Source: Saccharothrix saharensis (lineage in GTDB: Bacteria; Actinomycetota; Actinomycetes; Mycobacteriales; Pseudonocardiaceae). Taken from it: 64,000 bases of DNA. The position numbers and the translations under genes are program-made. The stretch covers positions 7,575,386 through 7,639,385 of the forward strand of contig NZ_VFPP01000001.1 of assembly GCF_006716745.1 (NCBI RefSeq). Direction: 5' to 3'. Under the pieces are notes generated by a model. The model was not told where the DNA came from. It was given only the letters and a program-made list of their open reading frames with translations, and made no database searches. Below are positions 43,235-52,009 of the stretch, piece after piece; the stretch's first letter is position 1; every line of letters begins with the position of its first letter.

Positions 43235-43548
43235 CCGCCGGACCCCCCGAACAGACCGCCGAGCAGGCCGAAGTCCGACGCGGCGGCGTCCTCGTTCTTC
43301 TCGTAGCCGTCGGCCGAGGCGGCGAGGTCGTCCCCGAACGCGGTGACGTCCGTCGACCAGCCGGTCAGCCGCTGCCCCCACGCCGAGGCCAGGGCCGGGG
43401 CCCGTCCGGCCGACGCCGAGCCGGGCATCGCCTCGGCGACCGGGACCACGGCCTCGCCCAGCTTGACGCGACCGGCCTGTTCACCGGCGGAGGTGGCGGC
43501 CTTCGCCGCTTTGCGCAGAGCTTCGACGTCGACTTCGTAGCCGTCCAC
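43231..43548 (-). CDS. EspC/WXG100-like small helical protein
   Basis: The 105-residue protein starts at a GTG right behind GGGGGG. It is helical with VDVEALRKAAKAATSAGEQ, WGQRLTGWSTDVTAFGDDLA and SADGYEKNEDAAASDFGLLG, a pattern typical of ESX-associated EspC-like partner proteins whose C-terminal YxxxE/D serves as an export signal (here YEKNED). A short Gly-rich tail follows. It is the first gene of the cassette and could be the secretion partner of the 425-residue protein. No ESX core genes (EccC and others) are in the window. Confidence 0.72.
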   Translation of the reverse strand: MDGYEVDVEALRKAAKAATSAGEQAGRVKLGEAVVPVAEAMPGSASAGRAPALASAWGQRLTGWSTDVTAFGDDLAASADGYEKNEDAAASDFGLLGGLFGGSGG

Positions 43549-43741
43549 AATCCCCCCACGGGTGAGGTGAGATGAGGGTAGGGCAGCCCGGGCGGGAGGC
43601 GATTGCGTTCGGCCGGACAATCACCCGAACAGTCCGATAACCGCATTCTTCGGGTGAGGGCGCCGATTTAATGCGAGTGTGGAATAGTTGCGCGCACGCG
43701 CCCTCGTCCCTGATCCGCAACGCGATCGAATGCGGTGTCCG

Positions 43742-44071
43742 CTACCGGGGACGGCGGATCTTGATCAGGTCCATGTCGGTGGCGGAGGCGCGCATGTCGC
43801 GGAAGTCGACGCCCAGTTGGTCGATCGCGCGGGAGGCCAGGGCCAGGGCGCGGTCGCACACGGTGCGGTCGGTCGGTTCGACTTCGGCGCGCAGTTGGAC
43901 GCGGAAGCTGAAGAAGTCCAGAGAGCGGTCGTAGGACAGCGCTCCCTGCTCGGAGAAGCCGTTGGTCAGCACACCGTGCCGGTCGACCTCGGCCAGCAGG
44001 CGGGCGCGTCCGGCGTCGTCGAGGTCGGTGAACCTGCCGCGCACCATGACCCGGTAGGTGTGCTCGACCAT
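43742..44071 (-). CDS. DUF6204 family protein
   Basis: The 109-residue product (MVEHTYRVMVRGRFTDLDDA...) matches my memory of the actinomycete family DUF6204: a ferredoxin-like alpha/beta pattern with RLLAEVDRHGVLTNGFSEQG, then SLDFFSFRVQLRAEVE, then ALASRAIDQLGVDFRDMRAS. The ATG at 44071 has GAGGG upstream and gives the family's usual length. The function is unknown. Confidence 0.75.
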   Translation of the reverse strand: MVEHTYRVMVRGRFTDLDDAGRARLLAEVDRHGVLTNGFSEQGALSYDRSLDFFSFRVQLRAEVEPTDRTVCDRALALASRAIDQLGVDFRDMRASATDMDLIKIRRPR

Positions 44072-44277
44072 GGGCAATCCCTCGTTCGTCCGGCGGTCCG
44101 TGCATGGTGGGGCACCGGCCGGGCGGTTCGCAATCGACTTAACCGCGCGGGCCCGCACGGTGTTCTCAGTGGATGAGCGTCGGACCGGACGGCGGTGGTG
44201 AGGAGGTACGGTCCCTCGCGCCGGCCCTGATGCGGCCATGGGGAGTGTCTGCTCGAAGAGCGGGAAGGGGACGAGCC

Positions 44278-45429
44278 GTGCGCCGTCGTACACGCAGGAC
44301 CGCTGTTGCCGCGATCGCGTTGACCAGCTTGATGGTGGTGAGCGCCTGCGCGAAGGACTCCGGCGACAGCACCGCCGCGCCGTCCGCGGGCACCGGTTGC
44401 GAGTTCGCGACGCCGCCCAGTGCGCCGGCCACCACCAGCGCCACCGAGGGCACGAGGGCTTCCGACGGTGACAAGGTGGACGGGAGCGGGTTGAAGGTCG
44501 GTCTCGCCTACGACATCGGTGGTCGGGGTGACGCGTCGTTCAACGACCTCGCCGCCGCCGGGTTCGACCAGGCGGTCAAGGACTTGGGTGTCGCGAAGGA
44601 CAACACCCGCGAGCTGTCCGCCGCGCCGAGCGAGGACGAGTCGGTGAAGCAGTCCCGGCTGCGCCAACTGGCCCATGAGGGCTTCAACCCGATCGTCGCG
44701 GTGGGCTTCGCGTACACCGAGTCGCTCAAGGTCGTCGCGCCCGAGTTCCCGGACGTCCGGTTCGGTCTGGTGGACTCGGCGGTGCCGGAGGCGGCGAACG
44801 TCACGCCGCTCGTCTTCGCCGAGCAGGAGGGCGCATTCCTGGCCGGCGTCGTGGCCGCCTACCAGAGCCGGAAGTGCCACGTCGGGTTCGTCGGCGGCGT
44901 CGACATCCCGCTGATCCACAAGTTCGAGGCCGGGTACGTCCAGGGTGCGAAGGCCGCCGCGCCGAAGATCGTGGTGGAGAAGAAGTACATCACGCCGGCC
45001 ACGGACTTCAGCGGCTTCCAGGACCCGGTGAAGGGGATGGAGACGGCGAAGGGCCTCATCGACAAGGGCGCGGACGTCCTCTACCCGGCCGCGGGCGCGT
45101 CCGGCATCGGCGTCTTCTCCGCGGTGAAGCAGGCGGGGGTGCTGGCGATCGGGTGCGACGCCGACCAGTACCACCAGCCGGCGCTCGCGGACTCCCGGGA
45201 CGTCATCGTGGCGTCGAGCCTCAAGCGCGTCGACGTGGCGGTGCACGACTTCGTCCGGGCCGCCGCGAAGGACGACCTGGCCTCGTTGCCGGACGTCTTC
45301 GACCTCAAGGTGGACGGTGTCGGCTACGCCACGTCGGGCGGTCGGATCGACGCCGAGCTGCAGGGCATCCTCGAGGGGTTCAAGGCGCAGATCATCGCGG
45401 GGACGATCAAGGTCGCGGACCAGCGGTAG
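44278..45429 (+). CDS. BMP-family substrate-binding lipoprotein
   Basis: The 383-residue protein has a lipoprotein signal (VAAIALTSLMVVSAC) and a BMP/PnrA-like periplasmic-binding fold: VGLAYDIGGRGDASFNDLAA, EDESVKQSRLRQLAHEG, NPIVAVGFAYTESL, EQEGAFLAGVVAAYQ, GFVGGVDIPLIHKFEAGYVQ and GADVLYPAAGASGIGVFSAV. The family binds purine nucleosides or related ligands for ABC uptake. No ATPase or permease genes adjoin it. The GTG at 44278 is selected because GGAAGGGG precedes it and the arginine-rich n-region begins there. Its 3' end overlaps the convergent DUF1062 gene by 23 bases. Confidence 0.92.
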   Translation: MRRRTRRTAVAAIALTSLMVVSACAKDSGDSTAAPSAGTGCEFATPPSAPATTSATEGTRASDGDKVDGSGLKVGLAYDIGGRGDASFNDLAAAGFDQAVKDLGVAKDNTRELSAAPSEDESVKQSRLRQLAHEGFNPIVAVGFAYTESLKVVAPEFPDVRFGLVDSAVPEAANVTPLVFAEQEGAFLAGVVAAYQSRKCHVGFVGGVDIPLIHKFEAGYVQGAKAAAPKIVVEKKYITPATDFSGFQDPVKGMETAKGLIDKGADVLYPAAGASGIGVFSAVKQAGVLAIGCDADQYHQPALADSRDVIVASSLKRVDVAVHDFVRAAAKDDLASLPDVFDLKVDGVGYATSGGRIDAELQGILEGFKAQIIAGTIKVADQR

Positions 45430-46048
45430 CCCCTCGGTCGAGCGGCCGGACGAAGAACGTGAAGTCCTCGCGGGCCCTGGCGTCCACGGGCACGGGCAGG
45501 TGGACCCGACCCGAGGCGACCAGGGCCCGCACGGCGGGTCGGCTCAGGCCGAAACCCGCCGTGAGCAGCTTCTCGACCCGGACGGGCGCGGGGAGCTCGA
45601 ACCTCACGACGACCTCCAGCGGTGCCGGGTCGTCGCCGTCGAGGTCGTAGAACGGCATGTCGGTCTCCAGTTCCCAGGTGCCGCTCCACTCGAGCCGGTA
45701 GCCGGACCGGCGGGCCAGGGCCGGGTCCATGACCAGGAGCCGGACCAGGGCCGCGTCGTTGTCCTCGAACAGGCGCAGCCGCTCGTGCTCCAGCGCGCGC
45801 ACGTGGACGCGCTCGTGGAGGGGGATCTTGGACGTGCGGCCGCACCCGTCGCAGCCGATGAGCAGCCAGACGTCGAGGAGCTTGCCGCCGGCGTTCACGC
45901 GGAACTTGCCGGTGGGGTGGTGGCGGGTCGAACGGCACGAGGGGCACGCCGTGACGATGGCGGGCAGGCCGAGTTCCTTCACCACCCACAGCGCTTTCCG
46001 GTCCACGTCGGAAGCGGCGTTGTCAGCGGGCACACGGGAAGAGGACAT
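45407..46048 (-). CDS. DUF1062 family protein
   Basis: The 213-residue protein holds two CxxC pairs, CPSCRST and CDGCGRT, flanking GKFRVNAGGKLLDVWLLIGC, the DUF1062 signature and a likely zinc site. The C-terminal half (VEKLLTAGFGLSRPAVRALV with SGRVHLP) is an S4/RNA-binding-like helix pair. It may be a small RNA-binding protein; the role is unknown. ATG at 46048 is preferred over a GTG upstream. Confidence 0.8.
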   Translation of the reverse strand: MSSSRVPADNAASDVDRKALWVVKELGLPAIVTACPSCRSTRHHPTGKFRVNAGGKLLDVWLLIGCDGCGRTSKIPLHERVHVRALEHERLRLFEDNDAALVRLLVMDPALARRSGYRLEWSGTWELETDMPFYDLDGDDPAPLEVVVRFELPAPVRVEKLLTAGFGLSRPAVRALVASGRVHLPVPVDARAREDFTFFVRPLDRGATAGPRP

Positions 46049-46287
46049 GGCCGGGGGAAACTCCGAGCGTGCGGAGGAGACGCCCGGCAGCGCCACCACG
46101 GCGCCGGCGATCGACTCCTGGATCCAGTGAGGTACGGCCGACGGCCACGAGAGGGCACGTCGGCTGGTGCGACGTGGCTCAGCACGTCGCGTGCGTCACT
46201 GGTCACAGCTCCATGTGCGGAATGATGTTCAACCGGCGCGCGCCGGGCAACGGATTTTCGCCGGCGCGCGCCCCGCTCCCGCCCCGG

Positions 46288-47181
46288 TCACCTCGCCGCG
46301 GTGACGGCCGGTCGGGGTTTGCCCCGGGACACGGCCACCCCGACCAGGCACAGCGCGCCGCCCGCCAACGCCACCAGACCGGGAACCTCGTCCAGCAACG
46401 CCCACGACAGCAGCACGACGATCGCCGGCACCAGGTAGGTCGTGGCACCGAGCCTGCCGGTGGTCATGTGGGACAGCGCGTACGCCCACGTGTAGAACGC
46501 CAGCGCGGTCGGCAGCAGCCCCAGGTACACCACCGCGATCGTGGCGCTCGCCGGCGCGTCGCGCAGGTCGCCGACGAGCTGCCCGCCGAACGGCAGGCAC
46601 ACGATCGCGCCGATCACGCAGCCGTACGTGGTGGCCTGCAACGCGGACGCGTGCCGAAGCGCGGGCTTCTGCGCCACGACCCCGACCGCGTACCCCGCCG
46701 CCGCGACCAGGCACAGCAGCGCGCCCCTGGTGGTCGAGCCGCCGCCGGAGTCGAAGAGCCCGACCGCCGCGACACCCGCGAACGCGATGGCGAGCCCGGC
46801 CAGCAGCCTCGCCGGGAAGCCCTCGCGCAGCAGCCACCCGGCCAGGAACGCCACCAGGACCGGGCCGACGCCGACGATCAGCGCGGCCGTCCCGGCGTCC
46901 GCGTGCCGCTCGCCCCAGTTCAACGCCACCATGTAGAGCGCGAACCAGAACACGCCGGAACCGATGATCCCCGGCCACGCCGCCCTCGGCGGCACACCCA
47001 CTCCGCGCACCGCGGCGACGGCGCCGAGCGCGATGGCGCCGACCAGCAGCCGTCCCAGCGCGAGCGACCCGGGCTCGAAGTGCTCCCCGGCGTACCGGAT
47101 GCCGACGAACGCCGACGCCCACAGCACCATGGTGACCAGGACCGCCGCGGCGGCCTTGGTGGTGACACCGCTCCGCTCCAC
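46288..47181 (-). CDS. EamA/DMT-family transporter
   Basis: The 297-residue protein has ten hydrophobic spans in two EamA halves (AVLVTMVLWASAFVGIRYAG, GTAALIVGVGPVLVAFLAGW, and the second half ALLCLVAAAGYAVGVVAQ, LPTALAFYTWAYALSHM, VLLSWALLDEVPGLVALAGG). Members export amino acids, purines or other metabolites. The GTG at 47181 follows a GGCGGGGGG site and begins five bases after the acyl-CoA ligase stop, so the pair is co-transcribed; an ATG at 47214 inside the ligase gene is the alternative. Confidence 0.88.
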   Translation of the reverse strand: MERSGVTTKAAAAVLVTMVLWASAFVGIRYAGEHFEPGSLALGRLLVGAIALGAVAAVRGVGVPPRAAWPGIIGSGVFWFALYMVALNWGERHADAGTAALIVGVGPVLVAFLAGWLLREGFPARLLAGLAIAFAGVAAVGLFDSGGGSTTRGALLCLVAAAGYAVGVVAQKPALRHASALQATTYGCVIGAIVCLPFGGQLVGDLRDAPASATIAVVYLGLLPTALAFYTWAYALSHMTTGRLGATTYLVPAIVVLLSWALLDEVPGLVALAGGALCLVGVAVSRGKPRPAVTAAR

Positions 47182-47185
47182 CGGG

Positions 47186-48646
47186 TCAGCCCCCCGCCAT
47201 CGCGCGGACGTCACGTCGGCGCAGCTTGCCCGTCGGCGTGCGCGGCAGCTCGGGCACGAACACGACGTCCTCCGGCACCTTGTACCAGGTGAGGGTGGCG
47301 TGCGCGGTGGCGAGCAGGTCGGCGCGCACCCGGTCCGGTGACGCGTCGTCGGCCAACGCCACGAACGCCCGCAGGCTCGTCACACCGGTCTCGCGCCGGG
47401 CCGAGCACACCGCGGCCTCGCGCACCTCCGGGTGCCGCATCAGCAGGTCCTCGATCTCCGCCGGGTGCACGTTCTGGCCGCCGACGATCTCCACGTCGTC
47501 CAACCGGCCGTGCAGCCGCACGTACCCGTCCTCGTCCACGGTCGCCGCGTCACCGGTGGCGTACCAGGAATCCCCGGCGCGCGACGGCGGGTCGCCGCCC
47601 CGCGCCACGCCCAGCGCGATCGACGGACCCGCTACCTCCAGCGCGCCCGGCACGCCCGGCGGCGTCTCCGCGCCCGCTTCGTCCACGATCCGCATCCGGT
47701 ACGGCGGCAGGATTCGACCGATCGTGTGGTCACGACCGCGGCCGATCGCGTTGGCCACCAGGGCGTGCCCGATCTCCGTGGTGCCGAAGATGTTCAGCAG
47801 CCGTTCGCCGAGCACCTGTCGCAGCCGCGATTCCAGCACGTCGGGCAGCACCTCGCCCGCGACGAGCGCGAGCCGCAGGTCCGACAGCAGCCCGTGGTCG
47901 GGGTGGCGCAGCAGCCGGGCGTAGAAGCTCGGCTGGCCGTAGAACACCGTCACGCCATGGGTTTTGACGATCCGCAGGGCGTCGTCCTCGGTCGCGCGTT
48001 CCCGGGACAGCACCGTCGTGCCGCCGCGGTGCAGCGGGAAGAACAGCGAGTTGCCCAGCCCGTAGGCGAAGTACATCCGCGACACCGAGAACGTGACGTC
48101 GTCCGGAGTGAGGTCGATGACCGACCCGATGGCCTGCTCGTACACCCCGGGGTCGCCGTGGGTGTGGAAGCACAGCTTCGGGTCGCCCGTGGTGCCGGAG
48201 GTGAAGACCGCGTACGCCGGGGTGTCGGACGTGACGGGCGCGCAGGGCGCGTCACCGTCGACCCACAGCTCGTGCGGTGCGATCGCGGGCGGACCGCCCC
48301 AGGACTCCTCGGACACCACGGCGTGCGGCTCCGCGATCCTCAGCGCGCGGCGCACCTCGTCCGGGTGCATGGTCGAGTTCACCGGCACCGCGACCGCCCC
48401 GATCCGGAGCGCGCCGAGGAACGCCCACACCAGGTCGACGCCGTCCGGCAGGACCAGGGCGATCCGGCTGCCCGGACCGAGCCCTCGCGCGGTGTACGCG
48501 GCGGCGGCCCGGCCGGCGCCCTCGTAGACGTCGGCGAAGCGGTAGGTCTCGGCTCCGACGTGGTAGGCCGGTCGCCCCAGCCACCCGCGGTCGCGTGCGC
48601 GTCGCTCCAGCCGTTCGACCAGGTTCGCGCCACTGCTCACCGACAT
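47186..48646 (-). CDS. AMP-dependent acyl/aryl-CoA ligase
   Basis: The 486-residue enzyme shows the ANL motifs: A3 FTSGTTGDPK near residue 150, A5 NIFGTTEIGH, A7 YATGDAATVDEDGYVRLHGR, A8 DDVEIVGGQNVHPAEIE and A10 PTGKLRRRD with the catalytic Lys. It resembles benzoate-CoA ligase-type enzymes, which adenylate an aromatic or short carboxylic acid and pass it to CoA or a carrier. It is somewhat shorter than typical acyl-CoA ligases. An O-methyltransferase lies upstream and an exporter downstream, which suggests a small aromatic-acid pathway. Confidence 0.9.
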   Translation of the reverse strand: MSVSSGANLVERLERRARDRGWLGRPAYHVGAETYRFADVYEGAGRAAAAYTARGLGPGSRIALVLPDGVDLVWAFLGALRIGAVAVPVNSTMHPDEVRRALRIAEPHAVVSEESWGGPPAIAPHELWVDGDAPCAPVTSDTPAYAVFTSGTTGDPKLCFHTHGDPGVYEQAIGSVIDLTPDDVTFSVSRMYFAYGLGNSLFFPLHRGGTTVLSRERATEDDALRIVKTHGVTVFYGQPSFYARLLRHPDHGLLSDLRLALVAGEVLPDVLESRLRQVLGERLLNIFGTTEIGHALVANAIGRGRDHTIGRILPPYRMRIVDEAGAETPPGVPGALEVAGPSIALGVARGGDPPSRAGDSWYATGDAATVDEDGYVRLHGRLDDVEIVGGQNVHPAEIEDLLMRHPEVREAAVCSARRETGVTSLRAFVALADDASPDRVRADLLATAHATLTWYKVPEDVVFVPELPRTPTGKLRRRDVRAMAGG

Positions 48647-48808
48647 GATTCCCCCCGAACATCACGTCGAAAGTCGGTCGGCCACGACCTCCCCTGCCGT
48701 CGCCGCGTGGTCGAGGTTGGCGACCTCCGCCCCGGGGTGTCAAGGAGTGCCGGCCGCCCGTCCGCGTGCGCGGCGCGCTATCTCACCCCATCGAGTGAAC
48801 GCGGTGGT

Positions 48809-49819
48809 TCACCGGAGGTCGTCCTGGAACCGGAAGTCCAGCAGGCAGCGCTGGTCGGTCACCTCGGTCACGGTGTCGAGCGCGAGACCGTGCGCCGAGG
48901 CGAGCGCGCGGAACTCCGCCAGCCGGCGCTCCCGGCCGCCGAAGATCACCAGCATGGCCAGGTCGCTCCCGGTGTCGGCGCGCAGACCGCCGACCGCCTC
49001 CACGACCAGGACGCGCCCGGTGGGCCGTGCGGCCTCGGCGCAGCGGTCCAGGATGCGGTGGGCGTGCTCGTCGTCCCAGTTGTGGAGGACGTCGACCAGC
49101 AGGTAGGCGTCCGCACCCGCGGGGAGCGGGTCGAAGAAGCTGCCCGCCGTCACCCGCGCCCGGTCGTCGAGGCCGCGGTCGTGGAACGTGCGGCGCGCCT
49201 GCGCGGCGGTCTGCTCGAGGTCGACCAGGTGGCCGCGCACGGCGGGATGGGCTTCCAGGATCGCCGCGAGGAGGCCGCCCGCGCCACCACCCACGTCCAC
49301 GATCGTGGCGAACCGGGACCAGTCGACGCCGGCGACGAGCCGGGGGAGCTGGTCGCGGAACCGGCGGGTCATCTGCCGGTCGAACGACTCGCGCAGGTGC
49401 GGGTGGTCGTGCACGTCGGTGTAGAAGTCACGCCCGTACCGACGCGGGTAGGCCGCCTCGCCGGTGCGGACGCTGTGGAGGAGGTCCGCGTAGGCCAGCT
49501 CACCGCGGCCGCCCGCGCGATCCAGGTGCAGCAGGTCGGTCAGGCGGTTGTCGGCGTCGGCGCGCAGGTTCTCGCCGAACGCGGTCGTCCGGTAGCCGGT
49601 CGGGGTGCTTTCCACCAGCCCGAGGGTCGCGAGGTGGCCCAGCAGGAGGTCGAGCGCGACCGGGTCGGCGTCCAGCTCGGCCGCGACGTCGGCGACGGGG
49701 GCACCGTCGCCGAGCAGCCGATCCGGCAGTCCCAACGTCACCGCGACCCGCAGGGCCATGGGGGTGGCCAACCCGGCCATGCGGAGGATCGTGTCCGCGT
49801 CACGCTCTTCGTGTCCCAC
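48809..49819 (-). CDS. O-methyltransferase, ArMT/COMT-like
   Basis: The 336-residue protein has an N-terminal winged-helix dimerisation domain (ATPMALRVAVTLGLPDRL, ALDLLLGHLATLGLVE) and a class I core with VDVGGGAGGLLAAI, DLEQT, GSFFDPLPAGADAYLLVDVL and HNWDDEHA, where His is the usual general base. Such enzymes methylate hydroxyls of polyketides, phenazines or carminomycin-like phenols. The GTG at 49819 (VGHEERDADTILRM) fits the family start. It faces the same way as the ligase and exporter genes, 160 bp upstream of them. Confidence 0.9.
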   Translation of the reverse strand: MGHEERDADTILRMAGLATPMALRVAVTLGLPDRLLGDGAPVADVAAELDADPVALDLLLGHLATLGLVESTPTGYRTTAFGENLRADADNRLTDLLHLDRAGGRGELAYADLLHSVRTGEAAYPRRYGRDFYTDVHDHPHLRESFDRQMTRRFRDQLPRLVAGVDWSRFATIVDVGGGAGGLLAAILEAHPAVRGHLVDLEQTAAQARRTFHDRGLDDRARVTAGSFFDPLPAGADAYLLVDVLHNWDDEHAHRILDRCAEAARPTGRVLVVEAVGGLRADTGSDLAMLVIFGGRERRLAEFRALASAHGLALDTVTEVTDQRCLLDFRFQDDLR

Positions 49820-49899
49820 GACGATCCACTGTCCCACGAACGTCGAGGCGATACCCGCGGAGCCGCGGGCGCCCGGCCCGCGGCCCTCCACGCGCGGGG

Positions 49900-51891
49900 T
49901 CAGGCGATGCCGGCTTCGATCAACTGCTGCCAGATCACGCCCTGGTCGACCACCTCGACGCCGAGCTTCTCCGCCTTGGTCAGCTTGCTCGCGCCGACGT
50001 CGGCCCCCGTGACCAGGTAGTCGGTGTTCGCCGAGACCGAGGTCGCGGTGGTCGCGCCCGCCTTCTCGCACAGCCGCTGGAAGGTGGGCCGCGGCACCTT
50101 CTCGCCGGAACGCGGATCGCTGATCGCGCCGGTGACCACCACCGTCTTCCCGGCCAGCGGCGCGTCGGACGCCACGACCGGCGGCAGGTCCTCGTCCCGC
50201 ACGTCCAGCGACACCCCGTACTGCCGCAGGCGTTCCAGCTCGGGCCGCAGCCGGCCCAGGTGCTCGGTCAGCGAGGCGGCGACCTTCGGCCCGATGTCCT
50301 CCACGGCGACGAGGCGTTCCTCGTCGGCGTCGGCGACCTCCTCCAGCGAGCCGAACCCCGCGCGGCACAGCCGGGTGGCGGTGCCCTCCGACGCCATCGG
50401 GATGGCCAGCCCGATCAACGCCCGGCGCAGGCCGACCGCACGGCTCGCGACGATCGAGTCGATCATGCGCGTCGCGGAGGTCTCACCGATCCGGTCGAAC
50501 TCCAGCAACTGCTCCTTGGTCAGCCGGTAGAAGTCCGACGGGTGCTCCAGCAACCCGGCCTCGGCCAGCCGTTCGATCCACACCGGACCGACCGCCTCGA
50601 TGTCCGCCGCCGCCCGCGACGCCCAGTGGATCAACCGCCGCACGGCCTGCGCGGGACAGGCGACGTTGGTGCAGAACAACTCCCGGCTGTTACCCTGCTC
50701 GATCAGCCCCTGGCCGCACGACGGGCACGCCGCCGGCGGCACGATCTCCCGCTCCGCACCCGTCCGCTTGGACTCGTCCAGCACGCCCGCCACGAACGGG
50801 ATCACGTCACCGGCCCGGCGGATCAGCACCGTGTCCCCGATCCTGATGCCCCGCGCCCGGATCACCTCCTGGTTGGCCAGCGTCGCGCGGGTGACCGTCG
50901 TGCCGCCCACGAACACCGGCTCCAGGTGCGCCACCGGCGCGATCTTGCCCGTCTTGCCCACGTCCCAGACCACGTCGAGCAGCAGGGTCGTCTTCTCCTC
51001 GGCGGCGAACTTGAACGCCAGCGCGCCGCGCGGCGAGTTCGACCGCGTGCCCGCGGCGGCGAACGCGTCCCGGTTCGCCAACCGCAGCACCGCGCCGTCC
51101 AGGTCGTAGTCCAGCTCGTTGCGCCGCGCCTCGATCCCGGAGATCACCTCCTGCGCCGCGGCCGCGTCCTCGCAGTGCCGCATGTCGGCCACGGCGAACC
51201 CCAGCGCCCGCAGCCCCTGCTCCAAGTCGGCCGCCGCCGCGTCCGCCGACGTGTCCAGGTCGAAGGCGAAGAACTGCAGCCGGCGCTCGGCGACCGTGGC
51301 CGGGTCCTTCGCCCGCAGCGTGCCCGCCGCCGCGTTGCGCGGGTTGATCAGCGGCTTGTCCGGGTGCGCGGTGTTGTAGGCGGCGAACGTCGAGCGCAGC
51401 ATCACGGCCTCGCCGCGCGCCTCGACCCGCCCCGGCGCGTCCACCCGCTCCGGTACCCCGTCGACCAGGGCGCGCACCAGCGGCGTCACGTCGTCGCCCG
51501 TCGTGCCGTCACCCCGCGTGACCGCCCGCGCCAACCGCCCGTCCTCGTAGACCAGCGCCAGCGACAACCCGTCCAGCTTCGGCATGACCACCACCGGCTG
51601 GCCGGGGAAGCGGTCGAAGAACGCGGCGACCTGCTCGGGCTTGGTCGCCTTCTCCAGCGACAGCATCGGCCGCGAGTGCCGGACCGGCGCGTGCAGCACC
51701 GCGGGCGCGCCCACCTGGTCCAGGGGGTTCGGGTCGGGCGCGAGGTCCGGGTGGGCCTCGACCAGACCGCGCAGCTCGTCCTCGATCGCGTCGTACTCGG
51801 CGTCCGCCACCAGCGGCGAGCCACGGTAGTAGGCGTCGCGCAGCACGACGACCTGGTCGGCGAGTTCCTGGATGCGTTCCCGAGCGTTCAC
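49900..51891 (-). CDS. ligA: NAD-dependent DNA ligase
   Basis: The 663-residue protein has all LigA parts: the Ia NAD-binding start (ELADQVVVLRDAYYRGSPLV), nucleophile K105 in MPKLDG, motifs AARGEAVM-like and NPRNAAAGTLR, an OB fold (RIGDTVLIRRAGDVIPFV), a four-Cys zinc finger (CPSCGQG, then FCTNVACPAQ), a helix-hairpin-helix array and a C-terminal BRCT (LAGKTVVVTGAISDPRSGEK). It seals nicks in replication and repair using NAD+. The GTG at 51891 (VNARERIQEL) fits the family start. Some residues differ from the common essential LigA, so a second LigA elsewhere in the genome is possible. It diverges from rtcB. Confidence 0.95.
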   Translation of the reverse strand: MNARERIQELADQVVVLRDAYYRGSPLVADAEYDAIEDELRGLVEAHPDLAPDPNPLDQVGAPAVLHAPVRHSRPMLSLEKATKPEQVAAFFDRFPGQPVVVMPKLDGLSLALVYEDGRLARAVTRGDGTTGDDVTPLVRALVDGVPERVDAPGRVEARGEAVMLRSTFAAYNTAHPDKPLINPRNAAAGTLRAKDPATVAERRLQFFAFDLDTSADAAAADLEQGLRALGFAVADMRHCEDAAAAQEVISGIEARRNELDYDLDGAVLRLANRDAFAAAGTRSNSPRGALAFKFAAEEKTTLLLDVVWDVGKTGKIAPVAHLEPVFVGGTTVTRATLANQEVIRARGIRIGDTVLIRRAGDVIPFVAGVLDESKRTGAEREIVPPAACPSCGQGLIEQGNSRELFCTNVACPAQAVRRLIHWASRAAADIEAVGPVWIERLAEAGLLEHPSDFYRLTKEQLLEFDRIGETSATRMIDSIVASRAVGLRRALIGLAIPMASEGTATRLCRAGFGSLEEVADADEERLVAVEDIGPKVAASLTEHLGRLRPELERLRQYGVSLDVRDEDLPPVVASDAPLAGKTVVVTGAISDPRSGEKVPRPTFQRLCEKAGATTATSVSANTDYLVTGADVGASKLTKAEKLGVEVVDQGVIWQQLIEAGIA

Positions 51892-52009
51892 GGCTGACAA
51901 GTTACCGGCGACCACCGACAAAACCGGTGCGCACCGGGCGGGGCGGGGCGAATCTCGGTCGCGGAGCCGCCCGATCGAGCCTAACTTCTGCGTCGAGCAG
52001 AGGAGAACC

